DNA of 63,831 nt from Solirubrobacteraceae bacterium. Lineage in GTDB: Bacteria > Actinomycetota > Thermoleophilia > Solirubrobacterales > Solirubrobacteraceae. Location of the stretch: assembly GCA_025934395.1 (NCBI GenBank), contig JAICYC010000010.1:1-63831 (forward strand), given 5' to 3'. A program made the translations under genes and the position numbers. Each line of letters starts with the position of its first letter. Position 1 is the stretch's first letter. The notes beneath the pieces are model-generated. The model was not told the DNA's origin. It did no database searches and saw only the letters and a program-made list of their open reading frames with translations. Shown piece after piece: positions 17,307 through 24,883 of the stretch.

Positions 17307-17312
17307 TATACT
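17307..17312 (+). promoter_or_regulatory. Probable -10 box (TATACT) of the bifunctional nuclease gene
   Basis: TATACT lies 29 bases before the GTG at 17342. The leader holds a good GGAGG ribosome site 6-7 bases before the start. No clear -35 box is seen. Confidence 0.5.
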
Positions 17313-17341
17313 CTGACACCGGCCCCTTTCGGAGGACATCT

Positions 17342-17833
17342 GTGCAGGAGATGGTCATCTACGGAGTGAGCTTCGACATGGTTGGCAAGCAGCCGATCGT
17401 GCTCCTGAAGACCGTCGACGGAAACAAGTTCCTCCCGATCTGGATCGGGCACCCGGAGGCCGCGTCGATCCTCATGAAGCTCCAGGGGGCAGGCACCCCG
17501 CGGCCGATGACGCACGACCTCCTGTGCGACATCCTCGGCGAGCTCGACGTCAAATGCACCCAGGTTTCGGTCACAGAGCTGCGTGAGAACACGTTCTTCG
17601 CATCGATCACGCTGAGCGTCGCCGGGCGCGAGGTCGAGATCGACTCCCGTCCGAGCGACGCGATCGCGCTCGCGGTCCGCGCGGGCGCGCCGATCTACGC
17701 CGCCGAGGAGGTCATCACCGAGTCCGCGATCGAGTTCGAGCACGACGTCGAGGAGTCGGAGGACGTCGTGGAGAAGTTCAAGGAGTTCCTCGACCAGGTA
17801 AGCCCCGAGGACTTCGCCGCCGGCGATAGCTGA
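17342..17833 (+). CDS. Bifunctional nuclease (BFN/DUF151) family protein
   Basis: A 163-residue protein with the whole BFN domain: VIYGVSFDMVGKQPIVLLK, LPIWIGHPEAASI, RPMTHDLL, FFASITL and the terminal SRPSDAIALAVRAGAPIY. The C-terminal 40 residues are acidic (VEESEDVVEKFKEFLDQ), like the UvrB/UvrC-type extension seen in many bacterial members. Some relatives cleave DNA and RNA, but the cellular role is unsettled. GGAGG at 17332 fits the GTG start. The ATG three codons later is too close to a ribosome site. It is followed by 126 bases and a convergent gene. Confidence 0.88.
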   Translation: MQEMVIYGVSFDMVGKQPIVLLKTVDGNKFLPIWIGHPEAASILMKLQGAGTPRPMTHDLLCDILGELDVKCTQVSVTELRENTFFASITLSVAGREVEIDSRPSDAIALAVRAGAPIYAAEEVITESAIEFEHDVEESEDVVEKFKEFLDQVSPEDFAAGDS

Positions 17834-17959
17834 ACGCTGACCGGCGCATATCGGCGTCCTCGGTCGCTTGCGTGCACAGCACGCTGCGCTCCCTGCGTCC
17901 TTGATCTGCTTCGTCAGCGTCCAGCTACGGCGCGCGCCGCCCCGCACGCCAGCGCATAT

Positions 17960-18943
17960 TCAGCGGCTGGAGGGCTCGGGCGTGACGCTGAGCGCGCTGT
18001 CGAGCATGCGCTGCACGAGCTCGTCGAAGCCGATGCCGGCCGCGTCTGCGGCCTGGGGGAGGAGGCTCGTCTCGGTCATGCCGGGGACGACGTTCGTCTC
18101 GAGCACCCACAACTCGCTGCTGTCGTGCTCGAGCATCAGGTCCACGCGGGCGACGCCGCGGCAGCCGAGCAGCTCGTAGACGTCCACGGCGAGCTGCTGC
18201 GCACGCTCGGTGGTGGCGTCCGGCAGCTCGGCGGGGCAGACGAACGTCGTCATGCCGATCTCGTAGCGCGACTCGTAGTCGTAGAACTCCTCCTCCCGCG
18301 GGACCGCCTCCACGACCGGCAGCGCCTGGGGGCGCTCGTCACGGGTCTCGGCGTCGATCACCGACACGGCGAGGTCGCGCCCGCGCACGTAGCGCTCGAT
18401 CAGCACCGCGCGGTCGTAGGAGAACGCGCCCACGAGCGCGCCCGGGAGCTCGTCGGTGCTGCTTGCGAACTTCACGCCGAGCGCAGATCCGCCCGCGGCG
18501 GGCTTGACGACGAGCGGGTATCCGAGCCGCGCCTCCACGCCGGTCATCGCAGCCGCCGCTCCCAGCTCCTTGATCGATGTCTCGGGGAAGGCGTGGAACG
18601 CGGGCGTGGGGATCCCCGCCTCCTCCATCAGGTGCTTCGCCAGGACCTTGTTCGTCGCGCGCAGACACGCTGCGGCGCCGGATCCCGTGTAGGGCACGTC
18701 GATCGCCTCGAGCAGGCCCTGGATCGTCCCGTCCTCGCCGTCACCGCCGTGCATCGCCACGAACGCCACGTCGGGCTCGATCCGCAGCAGCTCCGCGACG
18801 AGCTCGGGGCCTGCCTCGAGCTGGTGCGCGTCGTGCCCCAGCCGCAGCAGTGCGTCGTGGACGTGCGCGCCGGAGCGCAGCGACACCGCACGCTCGAGCG
18901 AGCGTCCGCCGCTCAGCACCGCCACGCGCAGCGTCGCGCTCAC
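17960..18943 (-). CDS. ddl: D-alanine-D-alanine ligase
   Basis: A 327-residue ATP-grasp ligase that joins two D-alanines for peptidoglycan precursors in the cytoplasm. Motifs in order are VAVLSGGRSLERAVSLRSG, FVAMHGGDGEDGTIQGLLE, VPYTGSGAAACLRATNK, PLVVKPAAGGSALGVKF, FYDYESRYEIGMTTFVCPA, GVARVDLML and the metal/D-Ala site LETNVVPGMTETSLLPQAA. Family members usually read EVN.LPGMT.TSL at that point. The GTG start lies 13 bases after the upstream aminotransferase stop, so they are co-transcribed. Confidence 0.92.
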   Translation of the reverse strand: MSATLRVAVLSGGRSLERAVSLRSGAHVHDALLRLGHDAHQLEAGPELVAELLRIEPDVAFVAMHGGDGEDGTIQGLLEAIDVPYTGSGAAACLRATNKVLAKHLMEEAGIPTPAFHAFPETSIKELGAAAAMTGVEARLGYPLVVKPAAGGSALGVKFASSTDELPGALVGAFSYDRAVLIERYVRGRDLAVSVIDAETRDERPQALPVVEAVPREEEFYDYESRYEIGMTTFVCPAELPDATTERAQQLAVDVYELLGCRGVARVDLMLEHDSSELWVLETNVVPGMTETSLLPQAADAAGIGFDELVQRMLDSALSVTPEPSSR

Positions 18944-18956
18944 CGCCCGCGGCCCG

Positions 18957-20444
18957 TCATCCGTCGCCGCGGCGACGCGTCTCGGAGGGCCGCTCGCGGC
19001 GCGGCAGCTCCACCACGTCCGCCATCGGCTGGTCGCCGGCCTCCGGCGCATCGGCCACGGGGGGCCCGGCGGCAGCTGCCGGCCTGCCGTGCGAGGTCGA
19101 AGGGGCTCCGGGCGTGCCGGTGAGGCGCCCGAGCAGCGAGGTCTGCGCGCGGATCGCGCGCCCGATGCGGCGGACGCCCTCGCGGATCTCATCCTCGGGG
19201 TTGCCGGCGAAGTTCAGGCGCATCGACGATGCTCCGCGGCGCCCGTCCACGTAGGCGGCGCGGCCCGGAACGAACGCCACGCCCTCGCTCTTGGCGAGCG
19301 CGAGCAGGTCGGTCGTGTCGATTCGCCCGTCCAGCGTGGCCCACACGAACAGGCCGCCCTGCGGGTGCGTCCAGCTCGCGCGGTCGCCGAAGTGCTCCGC
19401 GAGCGCTTCCACCATCGCGTCGCGGCGGCGCGCGTAGTGAACGCGCAGGTCCTCCACGTACTCGAGCCACGCCGGCCCGCCGCGGGCGCCGCGCTCCTTG
19501 AAGTAGGCGTTGACGAACAGCTGCGTCACCGAGGAGGAGCACAGGTCGGCGCCCTGTTTGCCGAGGTTCATCTTCTCGAGCACCGGGCGCGGCGCGACCG
19601 CCCACCCGAGCCGCAGCCCGGGCGCGAGGATCTTCGAGAACGTCCCCAGGTAGATCACCAGGTCGGACGCGCCGCGTCGCCCCACCGACTCCGCGTCGAG
19701 CGAGTACAGCGTCGGCAGCGCTTCGCCCTCGTAGCGCAGCAGCCCGTAGGGGTTGTCCTCGAGGATCAGCAGCTCGCGCTCGCGCGCCACCTCCACGAGG
19801 CGGCGGCGCCGGGGCAGGGCCATCGTCACGCCGCCCGGGTTCTGGAAGTTCGGCACCGTGTAGATGAACTTCGGGCGCCGCCCTTCCGCGTGCAGGCGGT
19901 CGAGCTCGCGCTCCAGCGCGTCGATCAGCATGCCGTCGGAGTCCATCTCGATCTGCACCACATCCGCCTGGTAGGCGCTGAACGTGGGAACCGCGCCGGG
20001 ATACGTGGGCGCCTCCGCCACGATCACATCGCCGGGGTCGATCAGCGTCTTGCACACGAGGTCGATCACCTGCTGGCCGCCCGTGGTGACGATCACCTCC
20101 GTCGGATCCACGTGGGTGCCCTCGGCGGCCATCACCTCCGCGATCACGTGCGTGGTGGCGGTGATGCCCTCCGTCGGTCCGTATTGCAGCGCCCTGGCCG
20201 CGGACTCGGCCGCCACCTGCGCCATCAGCTTCGCGAACAGCTCCGGCGCGAACGTGCTCGTGTCCGGCAGGCCGCCCGCCAGCGAGATCACGTCCGGGCG
20301 TTCGGTCAGCGCCATCATCTCGCGCATCGCCGAGCTCTTCATCCCGCGGGTGCGCGCCGCGAACAGCTGCTCGTAGCGCGCCAGCTCGTGAGCCGTCGCG
20401 CGAGCCCGAGGTCCGTCGCCGCTTCCGCTGCCCTTGCGCGTCAT
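18957..20444 (-). CDS. PLP-dependent aminotransferase, LysN/2-aminoadipate type
   Basis: A 495-residue fold-type I aminotransferase without the GntR DNA-binding domain of MocR proteins. Motifs are ISLAGGLPDTSTFAPELF, LQYGPTEGI, VTTGGQQVIDLVCKTLIDPGD, VPNFQNPGGVTM and YLGTFSKILAPGLRLGW with PLP Lys271, then HPQGGLFVWATL and LNFAG. The 70-residue C-terminal tail is Pro/Ala/Gly-rich and unusual for the family. Relatives transaminate 2-aminoadipate, branched or aromatic amino acids. Co-transcription with ddl may be incidental or may point to supply of D- or L-amino acids for the wall; this is inference. Confidence 0.85.
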   Translation of the reverse strand: MTRKGSGSGDGPRARATAHELARYEQLFAARTRGMKSSAMREMMALTERPDVISLAGGLPDTSTFAPELFAKLMAQVAAESAARALQYGPTEGITATTHVIAEVMAAEGTHVDPTEVIVTTGGQQVIDLVCKTLIDPGDVIVAEAPTYPGAVPTFSAYQADVVQIEMDSDGMLIDALERELDRLHAEGRRPKFIYTVPNFQNPGGVTMALPRRRRLVEVARERELLILEDNPYGLLRYEGEALPTLYSLDAESVGRRGASDLVIYLGTFSKILAPGLRLGWAVAPRPVLEKMNLGKQGADLCSSSVTQLFVNAYFKERGARGGPAWLEYVEDLRVHYARRRDAMVEALAEHFGDRASWTHPQGGLFVWATLDGRIDTTDLLALAKSEGVAFVPGRAAYVDGRRGASSMRLNFAGNPEDEIREGVRRIGRAIRAQTSLLGRLTGTPGAPSTSHGRPAAAAGPPVADAPEAGDQPMADVVELPRRERPSETRRRGDG

Positions 20445-20520
20445 CAGTCAGTTCCTGTTTCGCCACGTCCCACCCCGGCCCTGCGGGGGCGCGGCGCGGT
20501 CGTCTATCGTGCTCACCGCT

Positions 20521-20549
20521 TTGACTTCGCCCAGCAACCGCACGGTATC
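20521..20549 (+). promoter_or_regulatory. Candidate -35/-10 promoter of the DUF4126 gene
   Basis: TTGACT (20521-20526) is followed 17 bases later by GGTATC, a conventional sigma-70 layout with a weak -10. The predicted start is about 15 bases before the ATG at 20571. Confidence 0.45.
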
Positions 20550-20570
20550 GCACGCGCGCGGGCCCTCTGC

Positions 20571-21185
20571 ATGAACGGCGCGTTCTTCTACATCGGGCTG
20601 GGCGTGGGGCTCGCCGCCGCTTGCGGGCTGCGGCCGTTCGTGCCGCTGCTGCTCGCGGGCGCGCTCGCCTCGGGCGGCGACCTGGGCGTGCACTTCAGCG
20701 CGCACCGCTTCCACTTCCTGGAGAGCGGCTGGTGGCTGCTCGCGGTCGCCGCAGCGATGGTTCTCGCCTACGCCGCGCAGCTGCTGCTGCACCAGGCGCC
20801 CACCGAGCAGCGAGGCCGCCCCACGCCGTTGGCTGCCGCGCTCGAGGGGCTCGCCTACGGGGGCGGCGCGGTCGTGTTCGCCGGCACGCTCGCAACGCAC
20901 GGCGACGTGTGGTGGCCGGGGATCATCGGGGGCGTCGCCGCCGCCGCTCTCGCAGCGCGCGCGGTCAACCCGATCATCGCCGGCGCCCGCTCGCGACTGA
21001 ACGATCGCGGTGCGCGCGAAGCTCTCACGCTCTACCTGGATGCCGTCGCGCTCGTCGTGGCGGCGCTCGTGGCGCTGCTGCACCCGCTCGGCTACGTCGC
21101 GCTCGCGCTGTTCGCCTACGTGCTGCTGCGCACCCGGGCACGCGGGGGCGAGCGCTACGCGGGGCTGCGGATCCTCGGGCGCTGA
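20571..21185 (+). CDS. DUF4126-type membrane protein
   Basis: A 204-residue protein with several hydrophobic segments (about 6-30, 47-66, 88-125, 160-190). The opening IGLGVGLAAACGLRPFVPLLLAGALA and later TLATHGDVWWPGIIGGVAAAALA fit the DUF4126 family, whose function is not known. The next gene begins at the base after its stop codon, so the two are translationally coupled. That partner is a phosphodiesterase-fold protein. Confidence 0.7.
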   Translation: MNGAFFYIGLGVGLAAACGLRPFVPLLLAGALASGGDLGVHFSAHRFHFLESGWWLLAVAAAMVLAYAAQLLLHQAPTEQRGRPTPLAAALEGLAYGGGAVVFAGTLATHGDVWWPGIIGGVAAAALAARAVNPIIAGARSRLNDRGAREALTLYLDAVALVVAALVALLHPLGYVALALFAYVLLRTRARGGERYAGLRILGR

Positions 21186-22709
21186 GTGGCGGGGCGGCGC
21201 TCCAACACCGCCCGGCCGAGCAAGCTCGTGCTGTGCGTGATCGACGCGATGGCGCCCGCGATGCTCGAGCGCGCCATCGAGGAGGGCGTGGCGCCGATGC
21301 TGAGCACGATCCGCGAGCGCGGCAGCTACATGCCGGCGTGCGTGGCAGCGTTCCCGTCGGTCACGCCCGTCTGCGCCGCCTCGATCGTGACCGGCGTGGG
21401 CCAGGAGGACCACCTGATCCCCGGCATGAACTGGTTCGACCGCGAGGAGCACCGATACGTCGAGTACGGGTCGAGCTTCCGCGCCGCGCAGCGGTTCGGG
21501 ATCACCCAGCAGCTCACAGACACCGTCTACAACATGAACCGCGCGCACCTCTCGTCCGAGGTGGAGACCGTGTTCGAGTCGCTCGACGACGCCGGCGTGC
21601 GCACGGCGGGGACCACGTACCTGATGTACCGCGGCCGCCACCGCCACGAGCCCCAGCGCGACACCGCGCTCACGCGCGTGGCCTCCGCGCTGATGCGCCA
21701 CCCCGTGATGGGGCCTCGCGAGCTCTTCTACGCAGACATCTTCGCCTCGCAAAGGACCACATGCCGCTCGGCGCTGGGGATGCCCGGCGTCCGCGACCGC
21801 CACTCCGGGTGCGTGTCGAGCTACATGGTCGAGCACGACCTGTTCGACTTCCTGCTCCTGTCCCTTCCCGACAACGACTGGTTCTCGCACAAGCGCGGCC
21901 TCGACGGCCAGGTCCAGTCGCTCGCGCAGGCCGATCTGCAGATCGCGCGCGTGATGAACGCCGCGGGCGGGCCCGACGAGTTCCTCGCCGAGCACGCGAT
22001 GATCGTTATGGCCGACCACTCCCAGGCTCCCGTAACCGCCACGATCGCCCTGCAGGACGAGCTCGCCGAGCTGGGGGTGCTGGGCCCGATCCGCAGCAAC
22101 GAGGCAGCGGGGGAGGGCGAGCCCCGGATCGCCGTGTGCCCGTCACAGCGAGCCGCGATGGTCTACGCGCTCGACGTCGGCGAGCGCGATGCGATGCGTG
22201 CGTCCGTCGCAGCGCTGTCGCTTGCGCTCGAGGGCATCGACCTCGTGATCTGGCTCGAGCGCGACGCCCACGAACAACCTCGCGAGGGCGTGATCGCAGG
22301 GGCAGCCGGCGGCGAGCTGCGCTTCGCCCCCGGCGGCGACCTCGTCGATGCGCGCGGGGAGCGCTGGCACGTCGAGGGCGAGCTGGAGGTCCTGCGCGCG
22401 AGCGCCTCCGACGGGCGCTTCGACTCGCCGTCCTATCCCGACGCGCTCGCGCGGGTGTGGTCTGCGCTCACATGCCCCACCTCGGGGGACGTGCTGCTGT
22501 CCGCCGCCGAGGGATACGAGTTCGTCGACTGGGGGCGTCAGGCGCACGTCGGCGGAGGCAGCCACGGCTCGCTGCACGCATCCGACTCGCTCGGGGCGCT
22601 GCTCACGTGCGGCGTGGAGCTGCCCGACCCCGAGCCCGCCCAGTGGGCGATCCGCGATCTGGCGCCGATCACCGTCGCCCACTTCGCGTCGGGGGCCACC
22701 GGCTCCTAG
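21186..22709 (+). CDS. Alkaline-phosphatase-superfamily phosphodiesterase
   Basis: A 507-residue protein of the nucleotide pyrophosphatase/phosphodiesterase branch. The metal-binding start VLCVIDAMAP is followed by the nucleophile region FPSVTPVCAASIVTG, where Thr/Ser is the expected catalytic residue. Further motifs are HLIPGMNWFDRE, LSLPDNDWFSHKRGLDGQ and IVMADHSQAPV, and GGSHGSL near the end supplies metal ligands. No signal peptide is seen, so a cytoplasmic location is likely. The substrate is unknown. GTG starts directly after the TGA of the DUF4126 gene. Confidence 0.82.
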   Translation: MAGRRSNTARPSKLVLCVIDAMAPAMLERAIEEGVAPMLSTIRERGSYMPACVAAFPSVTPVCAASIVTGVGQEDHLIPGMNWFDREEHRYVEYGSSFRAAQRFGITQQLTDTVYNMNRAHLSSEVETVFESLDDAGVRTAGTTYLMYRGRHRHEPQRDTALTRVASALMRHPVMGPRELFYADIFASQRTTCRSALGMPGVRDRHSGCVSSYMVEHDLFDFLLLSLPDNDWFSHKRGLDGQVQSLAQADLQIARVMNAAGGPDEFLAEHAMIVMADHSQAPVTATIALQDELAELGVLGPIRSNEAAGEGEPRIAVCPSQRAAMVYALDVGERDAMRASVAALSLALEGIDLVIWLERDAHEQPREGVIAGAAGGELRFAPGGDLVDARGERWHVEGELEVLRASASDGRFDSPSYPDALARVWSALTCPTSGDVLLSAAEGYEFVDWGRQAHVGGGSHGSLHASDSLGALLTCGVELPDPEPAQWAIRDLAPITVAHFASGATGS

Positions 22710-22744
22710 GCTCCTGACTGCGCCCCACGGGCTGGTGTTGCGAC

Positions 22745-22750
22745 TACGCT
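22745..22750 (+). promoter_or_regulatory. Probable -10 box (TACGCT) of the propeller-like protein gene
   Basis: TACGCT ends 8 bases before the ATG at 22759 and no Shine-Dalgarno sequence intervenes. It is preceded by TTGCGA, but too close for a -35 box. Confidence 0.42.
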
Positions 22751-22758
22751 TGGCGTGG

Positions 22759-24837
22759 ATGCAGCGCACGCGAGCGATGCACGGAGGCTTGCTCGGGGGG
22801 ATCGTTGCGATCCTCGTGCTCGCCCTGCCCGCGGTGGCGCTCGGGGCGCCCACGTGGCTCGCGCCCCAGAAGCTGTCCGAAGAAGGACACGTCGCCGGTG
22901 AAGCTCAGGTGGCCGCGAACGGGCAGGGCGAAGACCTCGCCGTGTGGCAGCGCGACAGAAAACAGATCGAAGTGTCCGCGCGCGCCGCGGGCACCGCGCC
23001 GTGGTCGCCGCCCGTCCCCATCACGGGCGGGACGGAAACGGTCGAAGCGCCGCAGGTCGGCCTGGACGCCCACGGTGACGCCGTGGTCGCATGGCTCAGC
23101 TTCAACGGCACGGACTGGACGATCGAGGCCGCCCAGCGCACCGGCCCGGCGGGTCCGTTCAGCAAACCGGTCGAACTCGCCGATCTCGGGTCGACCAAGA
23201 TCATGGATACCCGACCCGACCTCGCGATGAACGGCAAGGGTGAAGCCGTCGCGGTGTGGATGCGCTCCGGCAGCGCCGGCAAGGGCATCGTCGAAGCCGC
23301 CGTGAAGCCGCCCGGCGCGACCTGGCGCACGCCCGACGAAAAAATCACCGAAGAAGGCACCGAACTGCACCCGCCGGAAGTCGGGATCGACGCCGCCGGG
23401 AACGTCACCGCTGTCTGGGAACAGGTCGTGGCCACCGAAACGCGCGTGGTCGTGTCGAGTCGGACGGCGACGGGAAAATGGCCTGCCGTGCCAGTGCCCA
23501 TATCGTCGACCGGCGGCGCGGCGTCGAACGAACCAAGGCTCGCGGTCAACTCGGCAGGTGACGCCGTGGCCCTCTGGGAACACTTCATCTGCCCGGAAGA
23601 GAAAATCGAAGCGGCAACCCGCACGGGGCCCGCCGGAGCTTGGAGCAAACCCGCGACGCTCAGCCCCGGAAATGCGGGCGCGTGCGGCGAACCCGGCCCG
23701 CACCAGGTGGCGATCGACGCTGTCGGAGACACCGCGGCGGTGTGGCAGCGAATCGTCGAAACCGACAAAGAAGTGATCGAAGCAACGGTCGGCAGAACGT
23801 CGACAGGCGCGTGGCAGCCCGCGGCCGGGATCTCCAACCCGGGCACCAAACTGATCGAACAGGAGCCGTCGCTCGACCTCGACGAAGCGGGCGACGCCGT
23901 CGTGGTGACCGAATCGGTCAAAGCGGGCAGCGAAAAGCTGATCGAAGCGATCCCAGGCAACGCAGTCATCGGCGGCTGGGGCAAACCCAGGATCATCTCT
24001 GCCGCGGGCGAGGAAGCGCGCGAACCCCAGGTCGCCCTCGACTCCCAGGGCAACGCCGCAGCCGTGTGGGTGCGCCAGGACGGCAAAGGCGCCTACCTCG
24101 CCGAAGCCGCTGGCTACGACTCATCCGGCCCGAAACTAGGGTCGCTCTCGATCCCGAGCGCGGGCGCGATCGGACAGACGCTCGCGTTCTCGGTCTCGCC
24201 GTTCGACACCTGGTCGCTGCTCGGCCCGACCACGTGGAGCTTCGGCGACGGCGGGAGCGCGACCGGGACGAGCGTCGCGCACGCCTACGGGGCGGGTGGG
24301 TCGTTCACCGTGACGGTCACCGGCAGCGACGTGCTCGGCAACCGCTCGAGCGCGAGCGGCGTGGTCGTGGTTCCGTCCACGCCGAGCCCCTCGGCCCCCT
24401 TCAAACCGACAGCGCTCGCCCCGCGGATCACCCGGGCGGCGCTGACGCACGCGCGCTTCCGGGTCTCCGCCGAACCCACCGCGGTGTCTGCGCGCAGGCG
24501 CCGCGCGCCCCGCGGCACCACCTTCCGCTTCACGCTCAACGAGCCTGCCTCGCTGCGGATCGCGCTCCAGCGCACCGTGCGGGGGCTTCGCAGCGGGCGC
24601 CGCTGCGTGGCGCCGAGCGCCAGGTTGCGCCGGCATCACGCCAGGCACTGCAGTCGCAGCGTGACCGTCGGGACGCTCACGCGGGCGAAAGAGCCCACCG
24701 GCGCGGGCATGCTCCCGTTCAGCGGCCGGATCGGCACCAGGCCGCTCGCGCCCGGCGCCTACCGGGCGGTGCTGACCGCCACCGCCGCGGGCCTGCGCTC
24801 GGTGCCCGTTTCGCTGGGGCTCACGATCGTTCGCTGA
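22759..24837 (+). CDS. Secreted propeller-like repeat protein with PKD domain
   Basis: A 692-residue exported protein. The signal peptide ends ALPAVALGA. About eight repeats of 52-55 residues follow (about 30-455), each with a core like PxVxxDxxGDAVAVW, then IEAAxRTGPAGxWSKP, typical of beta-propeller blades. A PKD domain comes next (about 460-545; TTWSFGDGGSATG, HAYGAGGSFTVTVTG). The end is a basic Arg-rich module of about 140 residues with RRAPRGTTFRFTLNEPASL, a type common in secreted proteins of this lineage. No catalytic site is evident, so adhesion or binding at the surface is likely. Glu is almost always GAA here, unlike cytoplasmic neighbours. Confidence 0.78.
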   Translation: MQRTRAMHGGLLGGIVAILVLALPAVALGAPTWLAPQKLSEEGHVAGEAQVAANGQGEDLAVWQRDRKQIEVSARAAGTAPWSPPVPITGGTETVEAPQVGLDAHGDAVVAWLSFNGTDWTIEAAQRTGPAGPFSKPVELADLGSTKIMDTRPDLAMNGKGEAVAVWMRSGSAGKGIVEAAVKPPGATWRTPDEKITEEGTELHPPEVGIDAAGNVTAVWEQVVATETRVVVSSRTATGKWPAVPVPISSTGGAASNEPRLAVNSAGDAVALWEHFICPEEKIEAATRTGPAGAWSKPATLSPGNAGACGEPGPHQVAIDAVGDTAAVWQRIVETDKEVIEATVGRTSTGAWQPAAGISNPGTKLIEQEPSLDLDEAGDAVVVTESVKAGSEKLIEAIPGNAVIGGWGKPRIISAAGEEAREPQVALDSQGNAAAVWVRQDGKGAYLAEAAGYDSSGPKLGSLSIPSAGAIGQTLAFSVSPFDTWSLLGPTTWSFGDGGSATGTSVAHAYGAGGSFTVTVTGSDVLGNRSSASGVVVVPSTPSPSAPFKPTALAPRITRAALTHARFRVSAEPTAVSARRRRAPRGTTFRFTLNEPASLRIALQRTVRGLRSGRRCVAPSARLRRHHARHCSRSVTVGTLTRAKEPTGAGMLPFSGRIGTRPLAPGAYRAVLTATAAGLRSVPVSLGLTIVR

Positions 24838-24871
24838 CGCACGCGGTGGCGTAGCGGCCAGGCGTGCGGGG

Positions 24872-24877
24872 TACGCT
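24872..24877 (+). promoter_or_regulatory. Probable -10 box (TACGCT) of the GT-C gene
   Basis: TACGCT ends 6 bases before the GTG at 24884, giving a leaderless transcript. Confidence 0.42.
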
Positions 24878-24883
24878 CCCGGG

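Noticed and set aside
17836-17960. An 8-base inverted repeat (ACGCTGAC/GTCAGCGT) and a repeated GCGCATAT between the nuclease and ddl genes
   Set aside because: The arms are about 70 bases apart without extension and the repeat is only 8 bases; both could occur by chance.
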